Source: Cephalotus follicularis (Eukaryota > Streptophyta > Magnoliopsida > Oxalidales > Cephalotaceae). Taken from it: DNA of 64,000 bases. How positions within the stretch are numbered: the stretch's first letter is position 1; each line of letters opens with the position of its first letter. The stretch is taken from contig BDDD01002237.1 of assembly GCA_001972305.1 (NCBI GenBank), positions 110,790 through 174,789 of the forward strand, given 5' to 3'. Below are positions 23,028 to 34,154 of this stretch, piece after piece. The translations under genes were made by a program, and so were the position numbers. The notes under the pieces were generated by a model. It did not search any database. It was given only the letters and a program-made list of their open reading frames with translations, and had not been told where the DNA came from.

Positions 23028-23370
23028 CAGAAGTTGTTGTGCTCAAGTCTTGTGGCTTAAGCAACAACTTTGCGATTTCGGAATTAGCATTAACAATGTA
23101 TGTATCAAATGTGATAATACTAGTGCTATAAATTTAAGTAGAAACCCCGTTCAACACTCTAAGTCTAAACACATTGAAATTAGACACCACTTTCTTAGAG
23201 ATCATGTTGAAAAGGGTGATATGTTTCTTGAATATATTGACACTTTAAATCAAGTTACAGATATTTTGACAAAGCCACTGGACAACGAACGTTTCTGCAC
23301 TTTGCGGAGAGAGCTAGGTATGCAAAATCCGTCCCAACTCCTTTTATGCTTAATTGTGATGATTTATTGA
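23028..23370 (+). pseudogene. pol: Ty1/copia RNase H C-terminus (element D)
   Basis: The frame reads LKQQLCDFG, then [28 protein letters not shown] (a typical copia RNase H end), DHVEKGD, and ILTKPLDNERF, and stops at 23370. It is the only part of D's own pol left. RNase H would remove the RNA strand during reverse transcription, but the catalytic N-terminal half has been replaced by gypsy DNA. It resembles the end of the E pol (47817-48100 on the minus strand), which supports a SIRE-like copia lineage. Confidence 0.9.
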
Positions 23371-23549
23371 TGTTTTGATTGAATTGTGTGAAAAATATTT
23401 TCAAAATCCATCATGAATTTGAACATTGAGTTTTCAAACTCAATAACATATATTAGCTCATTTGCCTAGGTTGCTATTAGTCCATAATAGTATACCAAAG
23501 GTTTACACATTCAATTGGATGGCAATTTTCTGCATTTCTCATTCTGCAG

Positions 23550-23625
23550 AAAACAGCCGACTGGATTGATTTCCAGTCGACTGCATTGCTATCCAGTCGA
23601 CTGCCATTAGTGGCCAGTCGACTGG
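23550..23625. promoter_or_regulatory. AGTCGACTG cluster between pol and the 3' ORF of D
   Basis: Four sites in 75 bases (one CAGCCGACTGG and three CCAGTCGACTG) lie in the 368-base gap between the end of pol and the ATG at 23739. They are the same type as in the D LTR. The rest of the gap (23371-23549, 23626-23738) is AT-rich and holds no gene. A second promoter for the downstream ORF is one reading; no clear TATA box is seen. Confidence 0.5.
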
Positions 23626-23738
23626 AAATTCGACAGACAGGCTTTAAAATGCCCGATTTTCTTTGTCTTTCTCACTTCTATCTATTTCTAAAACGCCAAA
23701 AACCCTAAAACCTCCCATATCCGAACCTGCTATCACAA

Positions 23739-24896
23739 ATGGGACCTAAAAGACAAAAGCATATGGCTACAAGGCAACCTAGAAGCTCACAAGTGGAGAT
23801 TGATTTCGACAATGAGCTCTTTCTCTCCAAGGAGAAAGAGATGAGGTATAATTCCTACTTTAGCTCAGTGAAATTACATTTTGAGAAATGGGTGAGTAGG
23901 GATGTTTTGATTAGTAATCTTGCTGTGGTAATTACTTGGTTTGATGCTATGGGTTGGCTAGACTATATTTGCTCATCACAAACCATTTACCCTAGACTTG
24001 TCAAAATGTTTTATGCAAATTTAGCAACCTCCACAACTTGCATTGCCAATTCGTTTGTGTTAGGCACTCCGATTTGTATTACTCCTGACCTAATTGCCGA
24101 AACATTAGGAATTCCCAATGAGGGAATTACTAATTTTCATGACATAGGAAAAACCGAGGCACTAGGGATTTGTTTAGAGCAACCGAATGTCAATCCTATC
24201 ATGAATGTGACTAGTAGTCACTTACCTATTGCCTCTAGGATTGTTCTACTCCTTGTTACCAACACTTTTCTTCCAAAACAAGGATCACACACACTACCCT
24301 CCGAGCGCGATCTTAAATTCGTCGCTTGTGTTAAAAATGGAACCCAAATTAACCTTCCATATCTTATTGTAAACCACTTATTGTCTAGGCCAAACCACAC
24401 TCCATATCCTATGCTTCTTAGTAGGTTTATTTCGACTGTCCTAGCTTCTTTTAGCATAGATATCCCTGAGGATGAGCAAAGTGTTAAGCCTTCCCATAAG
24501 CATTTGGTGAATAAGGCGGGACTAAGACAATTAAACCTTGAATTTGAGGAAGGAGAGTGGGTCAAGGTGAGAGGGAGAGGTAGAGAGCCGGTTAGAGAGC
24601 AAGCACATGTAGGAGGTGGGGATGATGATGATGAGGAGGAGGACGATCCACAGCAATATGAGATGCGTCCGAATGTTGGTACTAGCAGTGGTAGCAGCAG
24701 CAGGCCTACTCTTGATTCACTTATGGCCAGAATGGATGTTGCCCAAGCTGATAAGGAGTTTGTCAAAGGTGAATTGTGGCAGTTTCGTGAGGAGCAAGCA
24801 AACATTCTTCAAGGACAGGCCAATATCCGACAGGGACAAGCAGACATCCTCCAGTACCTTCACAATGCTTTCCCACAGCACCCTCCTCCATCTTGA
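23739..24896 (+). CDS. Intact post-pol ORF of element D, putative plant transposon protein
   Basis: An unbroken 385-codon frame in good start context (CACAAATGGG). The N-terminus is short and basic (GPKRQK). Residues of about 25-250 resemble the plant retrotransposon-associated domain that Pfam calls putative plant transposon protein (recognised from memory): LVKMFYANLA near 88, ITPDLIAETLGIPNEG near 117 and LPYLIVNHLL near 205. A linker rich in Arg, Gly and Asp/Glu follows (about 275-305), then a Ser-rich stretch and a C-terminal heptad-like region with three repeats of about seven residues (QANILQG, QANIRQG, QADILQY). No signal peptide or convincing membrane span is seen, so calling it an envelope protein is not supported. 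The same architecture, broken, sits after pol in element E. Function is unknown; the possibilities include a structural or host-interaction factor. Confidence 0.8.
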   Translation: MGPKRQKHMATRQPRSSQVEIDFDNELFLSKEKEMRYNSYFSSVKLHFEKWVSRDVLISNLAVVITWFDAMGWLDYICSSQTIYPRLVKMFYANLATSTTCIANSFVLGTPICITPDLIAETLGIPNEGITNFHDIGKTEALGICLEQPNVNPIMNVTSSHLPIASRIVLLLVTNTFLPKQGSHTLPSERDLKFVACVKNGTQINLPYLIVNHLLSRPNHTPYPMLLSRFISTVLASFSIDIPEDEQSVKPSHKHLVNKAGLRQLNLEFEEGEWVKVRGRGREPVREQAHVGGGDDDDEEEDDPQQYEMRPNVGTSSGSSSRPTLDSLMARMDVAQADKEFVKGELWQFREEQANILQGQANIRQGQADILQYLHNAFPQHPPPS

Positions 24897-25490
24897 GCTT
24901 ATATATTTGCATCATCATGTTTTTCCTTTGTATTTTCAAACTTTAAGTTTGTAATCGTTTTTGATGTTTTAAACTATGTGACAAGACAATGTAGTTTATG
25001 TAATTGAAGTGTTAATGTATTGTATGCTTTGATCTTAAATGTTTGGATTATGTAAGAATGGTTTATGAATGCAAGAGTGTTTCACAATATTCTCTCTTAT
25101 TGCATTGTTTTTATTCATAAGATTGTATAGGAATGCATAAGTTGAGGGGGAGCTCTTCAATCCGTGCTATGATTGAGGGGGAGCTTCCACTTCTCTTTTT
25201 GTTGTTTGACAAAAAGGGGGAGAGAAGATTTATATTTCTGCACATTGCATTGAAGTTGCATATTGAATGGATATTTGGTAATATATTGCATATTGAAATG
25301 ACATTGGTGAAAAATATTGCATTTTGATGAAAAAGGTTGTACTCTTGCTTTGAGCAAGTGTACTTTATTATGTCAAGTATATTGGATATGCCTTTATTGT
25401 TAAAATTGGACTTTGGAACAAAAATGGGTAAAATTTGTCAAGACTTATGCAAAATATGCATGTTTTGTCAATCATCAAAAAGGGGGAGAT
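24897..25490 (+). other. 3' untranslated region of D with four polypurine tracts
   Basis: No gene is seen. GGGGGAG tracts occur at about 25146, 25177, 25216 and 25482. The last (AAAAAGGGGGAGAT) directly precedes the LTR and is the normal polypurine tract. The others could be auxiliary plus-strand primers. Element E has the same set of four on the minus strand. Confidence 0.75.
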
Positions 25491-26762
25491 TGTTGGCCTT
25501 TGCCACCCGATTAAATGTTTACCACATGTTATTTTGATGATTAACAAACGTAAATTACTTGTATGTATAATTCTTTAAGTTATAAATGCATTTACTCACT
25601 TGATTCTTTGTCCAAAGTTGTGCCAAGATTGTTTATGCAGATACAGGCAATTCCAGCCGACTGGAGACCAATCCAGTCGATTGCCAAGGCTAGGAGTCGA
25701 CTCCCAAATGTTGCTAGTCGACTGCATCTTCAACCTAAACCCAGAATCTGCAGAAACAGCACACCAGTCGACTGCCAGGAAATTACAGTCGACTGCCAGG
25801 AAATTCCAGTCGACTGCAACAGGGCATCAGTCGATTGCCATGGGTACAATTTCAGGCAGAAGCTTCTGTATCATTTTCACCCAGTCCAGCCGACTGAGGC
25901 AGGGTACCAGTCGACTGCCAGGGGGTCCAGTCGACTGCCACAGGGGTCCAGCCGACTGCCATCAATTGTGCAAAATCTGGCAGTAGGTTTTGAAACTTCC
26001 AATTTAGCCTCAACAGCCGATTGAAGCAGGGCATCAGTCGACTGCCCAGACATCCAGCCGACTGCCTACATGATCCAGCCGACTGCCCACTCCCAACGGC
26101 TATATTCAAATATACACGCCATCAAACCAGCTGACTGCCGTCCAAATCTAGCCGACTGGATTTGTAACAGACAGTTAAAAATAGATCCGTTGGAGGCTTA
26201 ACTATTTAAGGAAATTTGGGGCTCTTACATGGTTGATCAAGCTTTCAAGTCTTACATTCTCACAAGTTATCTCAAGCTCGATACTAAGCATTCACACAAT
26301 CAAAAGAGAACAAATCCAAAGCAATCACCTACACATTACAAAGCCTTGTTCTTTACATTCCATATTTATTACAAGCTTTGTTTAGAGTTGTGCTTCATTG
26401 TAAACAAATTCGCTACGAATTTGTAAACACTTAAACTACTACTTTCATTCATACAAGAGAGGTTGTCTCTTGTATTGCTCGGTTGGAGCAAAGTGTAATT
26501 CGCTTGGTTGGAGCGAAAGTTTGTTGGAGCTCGGTTGGAGTTCCAAGCCCGGATTGGGGCATATCTAGTGAATACTCAAGGGGAGGCCTTGGGGAGTGGA
26601 CGTAGGCGGTTTGCCGAACCACTATACATCCGTTTGCAATCTCTAAACCCTAAACTCTTTACTTTCTGCTTTGTGTGTTTGAGTAATTAATTTTATAGGT
26701 GGTATATTTGCTAGTTAGATTTTTATTAGTCTATTCACCCCCCCCCCTCTAGACTTCCAACA
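25491..26762 (+). repeat. 3' LTR of copia element D
   Basis: It starts TGTTGGCC after the polypurine tract, ends CTTCCAACA and is followed by the target duplication CCTGG. The length is 1272 bases. An AGTCGACTG array spans 25655-26160 with about eighteen sites. A TATA-like stretch (ACTATTTAAGG near 26201) follows the array. The R/U5 part has the block with GGACGTAGGC and CCGAACCACTATA near 26590-26630 that is typical of SIRE-type LTRs. A run of about ten C lies near 26738. Confidence 0.93.
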
Positions 26763-26767
26763 CCTGG
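26763..26767. repeat. Right target site duplication of element D
   Basis: CCTGG, identical to 19623-19627. Matching duplications show that the whole unit 19628-26762, including the gypsy piece, lies between the ends of a single insertion. Confidence 0.9.
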
Positions 26768-28052
26768 CGTTACAAAAATGCCATATGTATTCTAGTCAAG
26801 TTTAACCTACCATTAAACACACGATGGATCAATGAATGTAAATCTTGACGGGGGCAAAAACATTCAAATTCACAATTCATATGCATATACATCTCATGTT
26901 CAACTTATATAGATGTTCCCAGAAAATGTAAGCCTTGACGGGGGCCAAATCACTCACAATTTCCAAGAGCATTTATATCAGTTGCAATGGCAGAAGGTCA
27001 CGACTGAACACTCTCTTGTGCCCATTTCGCTTCAACTTGATATCATATATAATTGAGGAATGATAATATATCATTGCTATAATTGAGGAATAATAATATA
27101 ACTCTTATTACTATTATTAGCCATCCCGTTATTAATCAAATTACAGGCAGATGGCATATTATGGAGAGGCCGTTGGAACCTCTTGAGCATAATTTAGACA
27201 TACATTACATACAAACTATAAACTAATGGCAGGTTAAGAACTTTTCTACTACAACTTGTTTGACTCTCAAAAAAGCTGGTGGTCTCATTCCTAGGTATGT
27301 TATTACAGTCATACATTTGCTCCCATACATGCATGGGTCTTGTAATATCTTCGTTCTTCTCAATCTTGCTTCTGCTGCGACTCTCGCTCCTCAATCACAT
27401 AAACCACCTATAAACTACAAAAACCTTGAAATAAATCAAGGGGAGTTACAAGGAGGTGAAGAGGAATTATAGATACAAATTAAGAGAGAGAAGAGAGACG
27501 TGCAAGTCTCAAAATTATAACAACCTGAAAACTATGAAAAACAAAAACCATACATTCAACACTTGAATAAAATAAGATAAACTAAGTCAAGTCCATAGCC
27601 ATACCATCATGCATATTAAATCTCATTAAATTAACTAATAATCTTGATAGATATGTTTCTACAAATATAGACAATTGATTGGGTAATAAAAGAAAAGCTA
27701 TTTCCGTCTTTTCACGCCAAACCATCGACGATTTAAGACAAAGTGTCGACGTTCATGCGTTAAGCGTCGACGCTTAGAGCAGTTTATCCGCGCTTTACTA
27801 AGTAATTGTCGACGCTTTTCTTAAAAGCGTCCGCACTTAACTACTTAAGAGTCGGCGCTTTTCTCAAAAGCGTCAGCGCATTAGCGCGTAAGCGTCGACG
27901 CTTATGCGTCTTTATGCATTTGTTCGACAATGGTATCGTGTAGCTGTCAAAAATTCCGCAATGCATCACATGCTTCATCTCACGAATTTAACCCAGACAA
28001 TTCAAACATATCATCAATAACATGTTTCTAACTATATATATGCATCAAATCC
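26768..28052 (-). repeat. Non-coding internal region of element X
   Basis: No gag or pol motif is found on either strand. It has two copies of the CTTGACGGGGGCCAAA-like motif (near 26846 and 26928), a short tandem duplication of an AT-rich unit near 27035-27110, and an array of GCGTCGACGCTT-type sites at about 27725-27910. A minus-strand primer site at its right end suggests the internal part of an old non-autonomous LTR element. Confidence 0.5.
27725..27910. promoter_or_regulatory. Array of GCGTCGACGCTT-type palindromes in X
   Basis: About eight sites in 185 bases, including AAGCGTCGACGCTTA twice and decayed forms (TGTCGACGCTTTT, AGTCGGCGCTTTT, GCGTCAGCGC). The same flank type occurs in the E and B LTRs. 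Its role is unknown. Confidence 0.5.
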
Positions 28053-28064
28053 TCTCTGATACCA
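28053..28064 (-). other. Primer binding site of element X
   Basis: TCTCTGATACCA on the plus strand is TGGTATCAGAGA on the minus strand, the initiator-Met tRNA primer type. It lies three bases from a TGTTGGAACC LTR terminus at 28068. Confidence 0.8.
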
Positions 28065-28067
28065 TTT

Positions 28068-28461
28068 TGTTGGAACCTTATGGCGATTTAAACAATAAAA
28101 TATCTAGATAAAACCCTAATATATAAATTATGATATCATCTCATGAACAATTAGCCATATGGTTCGTTTCCAGGGTCTCTTGAGCATATACATATAGTTA
28201 GATATATATATATATAAGAAGGAGCGGACAGAATTACTCACATCAATGGAGCGGCTCCTTCCTTCTTGCAATGAGTCTTCTTGCTTCCAAAAGCGTAGGT
28301 TCCTTGTTTCTATGAAACGGTTCTAGCCTCCAATTGTAGAAGGCCCCCAAGGTATCCACACCAAGCATTAATTTCCAACAACTGGTTTACCAAAAGTTCA
28401 ACTCTTGATTGTGTTCTTGAGAGAGAAAAGAGAGAAGACTCCAAAAGAAGGAAGGAGAGAT

Positions 28462-28500
<39 letters not shown>
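28068..28500 (-). repeat. LTR fragment of X ending in a GA microsatellite
   Basis: It starts TGTTGGAACC beside the primer site. It runs into a (GA)n tract at about 28453-28500, where the LTR of the next element begins, so most of this LTR is missing. It holds no gene. Confidence 0.6.
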
Positions 28501-29607
28501 TTCACAATTCAGGATAGTTAAAGATATATATATCTGAGCATTTCAACCTTTTCCAAATCTATGTCTTATACTGAGATATGCAATATCGGATTAAATACAT
28601 ATATATATGCAAGGGGTTTGCAAAGCCCACATGCTCTGACGGAAAGACGTGTACGGCACTACACAATCAATCCCAAATCTGAATCTGAATCTGACAAATA
28701 ACTAGAGTCGACTCATACGCCTCAGCTGGCCATATCCTATCACAAGATATTAACAGACGCCGTAGGCTAATCACACCGCTACGGAAGTGTCATGTCCCCA
28801 TGCCAGACCCACGACATGCCTATGGTACCTCCATAGGTAGGAAACAAATATATTCTCAGTATTTCAAAAATAATGATTTATCAGAAATCATTTCTAAATA
28901 TTGGTTTACTCACAAAACCAATCCAAAACATATCATAAAATCAACATACTTTCAATGGTGAAAGTCATGCTCAAATTATAAAAATCAGTAATATTTAACT
29001 TAATAATAAAACAGATTTTATTCAAATAGAACCAAATATCCGAAAACGAAAAATGCCATTTCAAAACATACGCACATATATTCGAACGTAAATAATAATA
29101 CAGTAAAACGATGTTTAATTTCCAATGAAATCAGAGGAGTTCATCGAAAGGGATACATGACGTCGTGCACGCCGATTGGGCCGTTGGCCGGTGCAGGGGT
29201 TGGGTCCGGTGGACTCAGGAGCTCGTGGGGGTTCGACCGGTGCCTTCGCCGGCGACATATCGGCACCAACGCCGGTGACAGCAGCTGAGTGGGGAGAGAG
29301 AACTGGAGAGAGGGTGGCGGGAGAGAGAGAAGGAGAGAGAGAGAAAAAAATAAATATAAAATAGGGTTTTTGTTATTTAAATATGCTGAAAGGGTTTTGA
29401 ACAAGTAAATAAAAAGCCAAAATTATTTTATTTATTCATGGACTTAATATCAAAACCCAGTAGGCTAAGGCCAAAACCCGCTTAGCCTAGCCAAAAGCAA
29501 AACAAACCGAAAAAAATGGGCAGTCCACAAACCGAAATAAAATAAATAGCCCAAACGAAACAGATTAAAAAGCTCGAAAATTCTATACGAAAAAACGGGA
29601 TATTACA
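28501..29607 (-). repeat. 3' LTR of a large non-autonomous element, shortened
   Basis: 28501-29157 matches 31757-32413, and 29158-29607 matches about 33698-34154 of the partner LTR. Compared with the partner it lacks the first 293 bases and an internal block of about 1.29 kb. It ends AACGGGATATTACA, followed by a minus-strand polypurine tract (about 29611-29630). The ORF pair near 29141-29404 lies in the GA-rich LTR end and is not a gene. Confidence 0.85.
28819..28837. other. Conserved LTR hairpin (also at 32077-32095)
   Basis: CCTATGG, loop TACCT, CCATAGG forms a perfect 7-base stem, repeated at 32077-32095. The same stem with a different loop occurs in both G LTRs. It sits inside a roughly 100-base block conserved between the two LTR families. 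Confidence 0.6.
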
Positions 29608-31446
29608 TCTCAACCCCCCTTAAAAAAGGATTTCGACCTGAAATCTAAAACCCCTACTAACCTAAAACAAGCAGATTATCCAGACAGAACGCGCCAATCA
29701 TATCAATGGAAACCTCAAACCATATGTAAAAGTAGTATGGATAACCATTACAACCATACTCTTAGGATTTCTCGAAAATCGGGCATGATGTATTCGTTTA
29801 TCGGACTCCATGCCACCTGATAAACCACAGTTTAAATGTTTGGAGATCAACTCTCATATCTCATCACAATCTATATGCTCGGGTTCAGCCCGCACCAAAC
29901 TACATCACAACTAAATCAAATATACTTTTTGCACGCGAAAGACAATCCTTTCAATACTTTAAAAGATGAGCTTGATCATATCCAATAATATCATAAGCAT
30001 CCAAAAGATAATCATGTCAAAGAAATAATCAATTGAGTACATTCTAACTCTTAAAATCTGCCGAAAATTGGGCATGTAGTATTCGTTTATCAGACTTATG
30101 CCCCCTGTAAAGAGAACACAATTTATATCCACACTCCCGAAGGAGGAACAATCAGTTATAAATAGGCTCAGCCCTCAGCAAACCACAATATAAGTCCAAA
30201 TCATCATTCCAATCTCTCAATTGTGAACTCATGCATATCCAATACATCAACACACATATCATAAGCACTGCCACATGTCGGCAGGTCGATAGCTGAATAA
30301 GCATATCTCTTAAGTTACCTCTTATACATAACAAGTCTCATAAATCTATACAATTTAGTTTATGAACAAAAGACACTCTTTACAAATCATATAAACAAAT
30401 CCATATCCATTATCATAAGCAATAAATGTGTACAGAGGTGTAGCAGATATATATATATATAAAATCGATCATGTGAGATGCATACCTAGCATAAAAGATG
30501 TGAACTATGTCATATCATATCCATGTAAGCCATAACACAATCTGTCATCAGTAACTTCACCATATACTATCACCCAAAGCCTTCGTTCCATATCCATCCA
30601 TGATTGTGCTATATCCATTACATTTCATATCCGTTTACGGTCCATATCCAATTACAATCCATATCCGTTTATGATTCACAGTCATTTAGCACTCCACTAG
30701 GAATGTAGAGGTAAACTCCATAATGTAGTTGAAATCGAGGGGTTGACCAAATACATATACTCTCACATACCAGCATATATAAGTAGCTAACTGTCACATC
30801 AGTTCATTCACAAACTATTTTGATCATCCATGCAATGCCCATCCATTCAATAACAGTCCATCCGATCACTAACCGTTCAATAACGACCCATTCGATCACT
30901 GTCTGATCAATAACGATCTATTTGATCACTATCTGATCAATAGCGAGTCACATGATCACTATTCGTTTAACAATGGTCCTTACGATCACGATCTGTTCAA
31001 TAACGGTCCTTAACGATACGATGCGATCGATAACGATACACTAGCCATCCATTCCCTATCCATTCACAATGACCATTCATATTCTATCTCGATCAACCAC
31101 TATTCGATACGGAAGTTATTAAGACAACACTTATGCTTTTTGGTCCATTCGATCTATCGCTTAGCATTACGGCTCATTCGGTCGGTCTTTTAATTGCTAT
31201 ACAGTTGGCTCATACCGTGCATCCTCTTGTGAAACAGGTGACTCAGCTTCCGGATTAACATTCCTTAGTCGTCTGACTCTTCGTGTCATCAGAGAAACAA
31301 AACCGAAACGGAGTAAAACAAAGAGAGACAGAAAACTGGAATACAAAGGACATATCGAAACGACTCTTAAGGAATACCCCTAACCCAAATGTCTACCCAT
31401 CTCACAGGTCAAACCTAGATAGGTCTTCTAAGGAAAGAAAAACCTA
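29608..31446 (-). repeat. Non-coding internal region of the large non-autonomous element
   Basis: It lies between a polypurine tract and a primer site, 1.84 kb, with no gag or pol motif on either strand, which fits a LARD-type element that depends on proteins of others. A degenerate duplication links about 29760-29860 and 30050-30120 (GGGCATG...GTATTCGTTTATC). A 30-base minisatellite occupies 30843-31040. Confidence 0.7.
30843..31040. repeat. 30-base tandem repeat
   Basis: Units start GATCACT at 30863, 30893, 30923 and 30953, and GATCACG at 30983, each followed by TCTGATCAATAACG-like bases, with partial units at both ends. The period is 30 bases and there are about six copies. Confidence 0.8.
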
Positions 31447-31460
31447 TTCTCTGATACCAT
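31447..31460 (-). other. Primer binding site of the large non-autonomous element
   Basis: Minus strand ATGGTATCAGAGAA, containing the Met-tRNA primer start TGGTATCAGAG, three bases from the LTR terminus TGTAACACCCCC at 31464. Confidence 0.88.
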
Positions 31461-31463
31461 AAC

Positions 31464-34154
31464 TGTAACACCCCCGATTCGGAACCGGGATCACTCCTGA
31501 TTCGGGATCGGTGTGTCACACAAAACTGAACTAAAACATATCAATGATCTTAATCTTAATCTTAATCATCATCAATACGTGGTGGTTCTAAAAATCTTAA
31601 AACATGTATAATCATGAAACATAAAATGAATCTGAAACATAATATGAAAACTTTATCATAACCCAAGATGTCATAATCCAAAAATCACAATACTGTTTAG
31701 ATAACTGGCCTATACACGACCATAACACTACTAAAAACTATATATATATATATATATTCACAATTCAGGATAAAGTTAAAGATATATATCTCTGAACATT
31801 TCAACATTTTCCAAACCTATGTCTTATACTGAGATATGCAATATCGGATTAAATACATATATATATGCAAGGGGTTTGCAAAGCCCACATGCTCTGACGG
31901 AAAGACGTGTACGGCACTACACAATCAATCCCAAATCTGAATCTGAATCTGACAAATAACTAGAGTCGATTCATACGCCTCAGTTGGCCATATCCTATCA
32001 CAAGATATTAAGAGACGTCGTAGGCTAATCACACCGCTACGGAAGTGTCATGTCCCCGTGCCAGGCCCACGACATGCCTATGGTACCTCCATAGGTAGGA
32101 AACAAATATATTCTCAGTATTTCGAAAATAATGATTTATCAAAAATAATTTCTAAATATTGGTTTACTCACAAAACCAATCCAAAACATATCATAAAATC
32201 GGCATACTTTCAATGGTGAAAGTCATGCTCAAATTATAAAAATCAGTAATATTTAACTTAATAATAAAACAGATTTTATTCAAATAGAACCAAATATCCG
32301 AAAACGAAAAATTCCATTTCAAAACATACGCACATATATCCGAACATAAATCATAATACAGTAAAACAATGTTTAATTTCCAATGAAATCAGAGGAGTTC
32401 ATCGAAAGGGATACATCGGTACTAAAAACAGTATTCATATCAATGAAATCAGATGTCCAATAACGAAAGTATCCGTACTTAAAATAAAACCGAATTCATT
32501 TAAACAAACCCGACAAAGAAATCAAAGCAAAGAGAATTTGTACAATAACGAAAGATAAAGCTGAAATTTATTCTTTAACACACCAGTAGGAGGGTATCAA
32601 AGAAAGAGTTATCCGTACATAATCATTAATCAGTAAAATTGACTTTATTCAAATAAAATCGAATGGAGTATCAATGAACGAAAGAATAATCCGTACATTA
32701 ATCATAAAAGTGAAACTGGATTGTTTCAATAAAATCAGATAGCCAAAGAACGATAGAATCCGTACATTTCAACAAACAGATTTGATTCAGATAAAACCGA
32801 ATGATAACTAAAACAAAGAATCCATATTTTATTCTCAAAACAGAACTGAATTTGTACTCTAATAAAATCAGTAAGAGCGTATCAAGAAACGAAGATCCGT
32901 ACCTCATGCAGTCACCAAAATAACCTCAATAATATATATATATATCAACAATTCTCCATACCGCTCATCGGTTGTTGCAAATATCTAACATAAACAAAAT
33001 CGTTCTCATAAGGACTTGAAATAAAATCAGACCTCAACTCATGGGTTATGTACACTATTCATGACCATATAAGACAATGATAGGTTTTTATAAGTCCAAT
33101 TTATCGAAGCCTCATCTAAACATAATTTAAATTTCACTTAGGTAAGTCCAAGTTGTCCAATCTCGAATCATAATACTAATTCAGCTCATAATATCGCAAA
33201 ACGATTACAGAAATACATACTTCAACAGAAAACAGAATTTAACGGAGCAGAGTTCAGAATTTACCGAAAGCAGACGGAACGGAGCGCAGAGCTAGAATCA
33301 CGCCGCAGAATTGGAACGGGTCACACCTATGCGAAGAGCAGAGTCGAAAAACTGTCCGAAACGAGTCGCCGGAGACTGCCGCGCGTGGGCTCACGCGCCG
33401 CCGCTGGCCGGCTGGTATCTGTCACGCGTCGCCGGTCAGACACTGAAAAGGGCCGATCTGGAGCGTTTGAGGCCGGGGATCACTTATCCAGGGCGCGTTT
33501 GCCACAACGCCGCCGTATTTGGCCGGAACGAAGACATTTGACCGTAGTTGACTTTGTGCCTATTTGTTTTTCTGGCGTCTCCAAGGGTCGGGACTGGTCG
33601 GGTTCGCTTCCTCTCGACGGCAGGATGCCGAATATGTGATTGTCTTGTTGTGACGATCACCGGAGATGGAGTTATGGCGTTCGACAGTGGCGGGGAGAGA
33701 AGACATCGCGCACGCCGATTGGGCCGTTGGCCGGTGCATGGGTTGGGTCCGGTGGACTCAGGAGCTCGTGGGGGTTTGACCGATGCCTTTGCCGGTGCCA
33801 TATCGGCGCCAACACCGGTGACAGAGCTTGAGTGGGGAGAGAGAACGGGAGAGAGGGTGGCGGGAGAGAGAGAAGGAGAGAGAGAGAGAGAGAAAAATAA
33901 ATATAAAATAGGGTTTTTGTTATTTAAAAATGCTGAAAGGGTTTTTAACAAGTAAATAAAAAGCCAAAATTGTTTTATTTATTCATGGACTTAATATCAA
34001 AACCCAGTAGGCTAAGGACAAAACCCGCTTAGCCTAGCCAAAAGCAAAACAAACCGAAAAAAATGGGCAGTCCACAAACCAAAATAAAATAAACAACCCA
34101 AACGAAACAGATTAAAAAGCCCGAAAATTCTATACGAAAAAACGGGATATTACA
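31464..34154 (-). repeat. 5' LTR of the large non-autonomous element
   Basis: It starts TGTAACACCCCCG and ends GGGATATTACA, 2691 bases. It has a (TA)n tract near 31740 and 32931, and a GC-rich block at about 33270-33860 just before a (GA)n tract. Overlapping frames on both strands in that block (for example 33484-33951 minus and 33548-33955 plus) are explained by base composition; no protein family is visible. It abuts an internal point of the C LTR on the right. Confidence 0.85.

Noticed and set aside
23739..24896. Calling the D post-pol ORF a retroviral-type envelope gene
   Set aside because: Its position after pol suggests it, but there is no signal peptide, no clear membrane anchor and no cleavage site; only coiled-coil-like repeats are visible.
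33484..33955. Overlapping long frames on both strands in a GC-rich block
   Set aside because: They lie in an LTR, overlap each other, have proline/serine/arginine-rich low-complexity content that follows base composition, and are deleted in the partner LTR.
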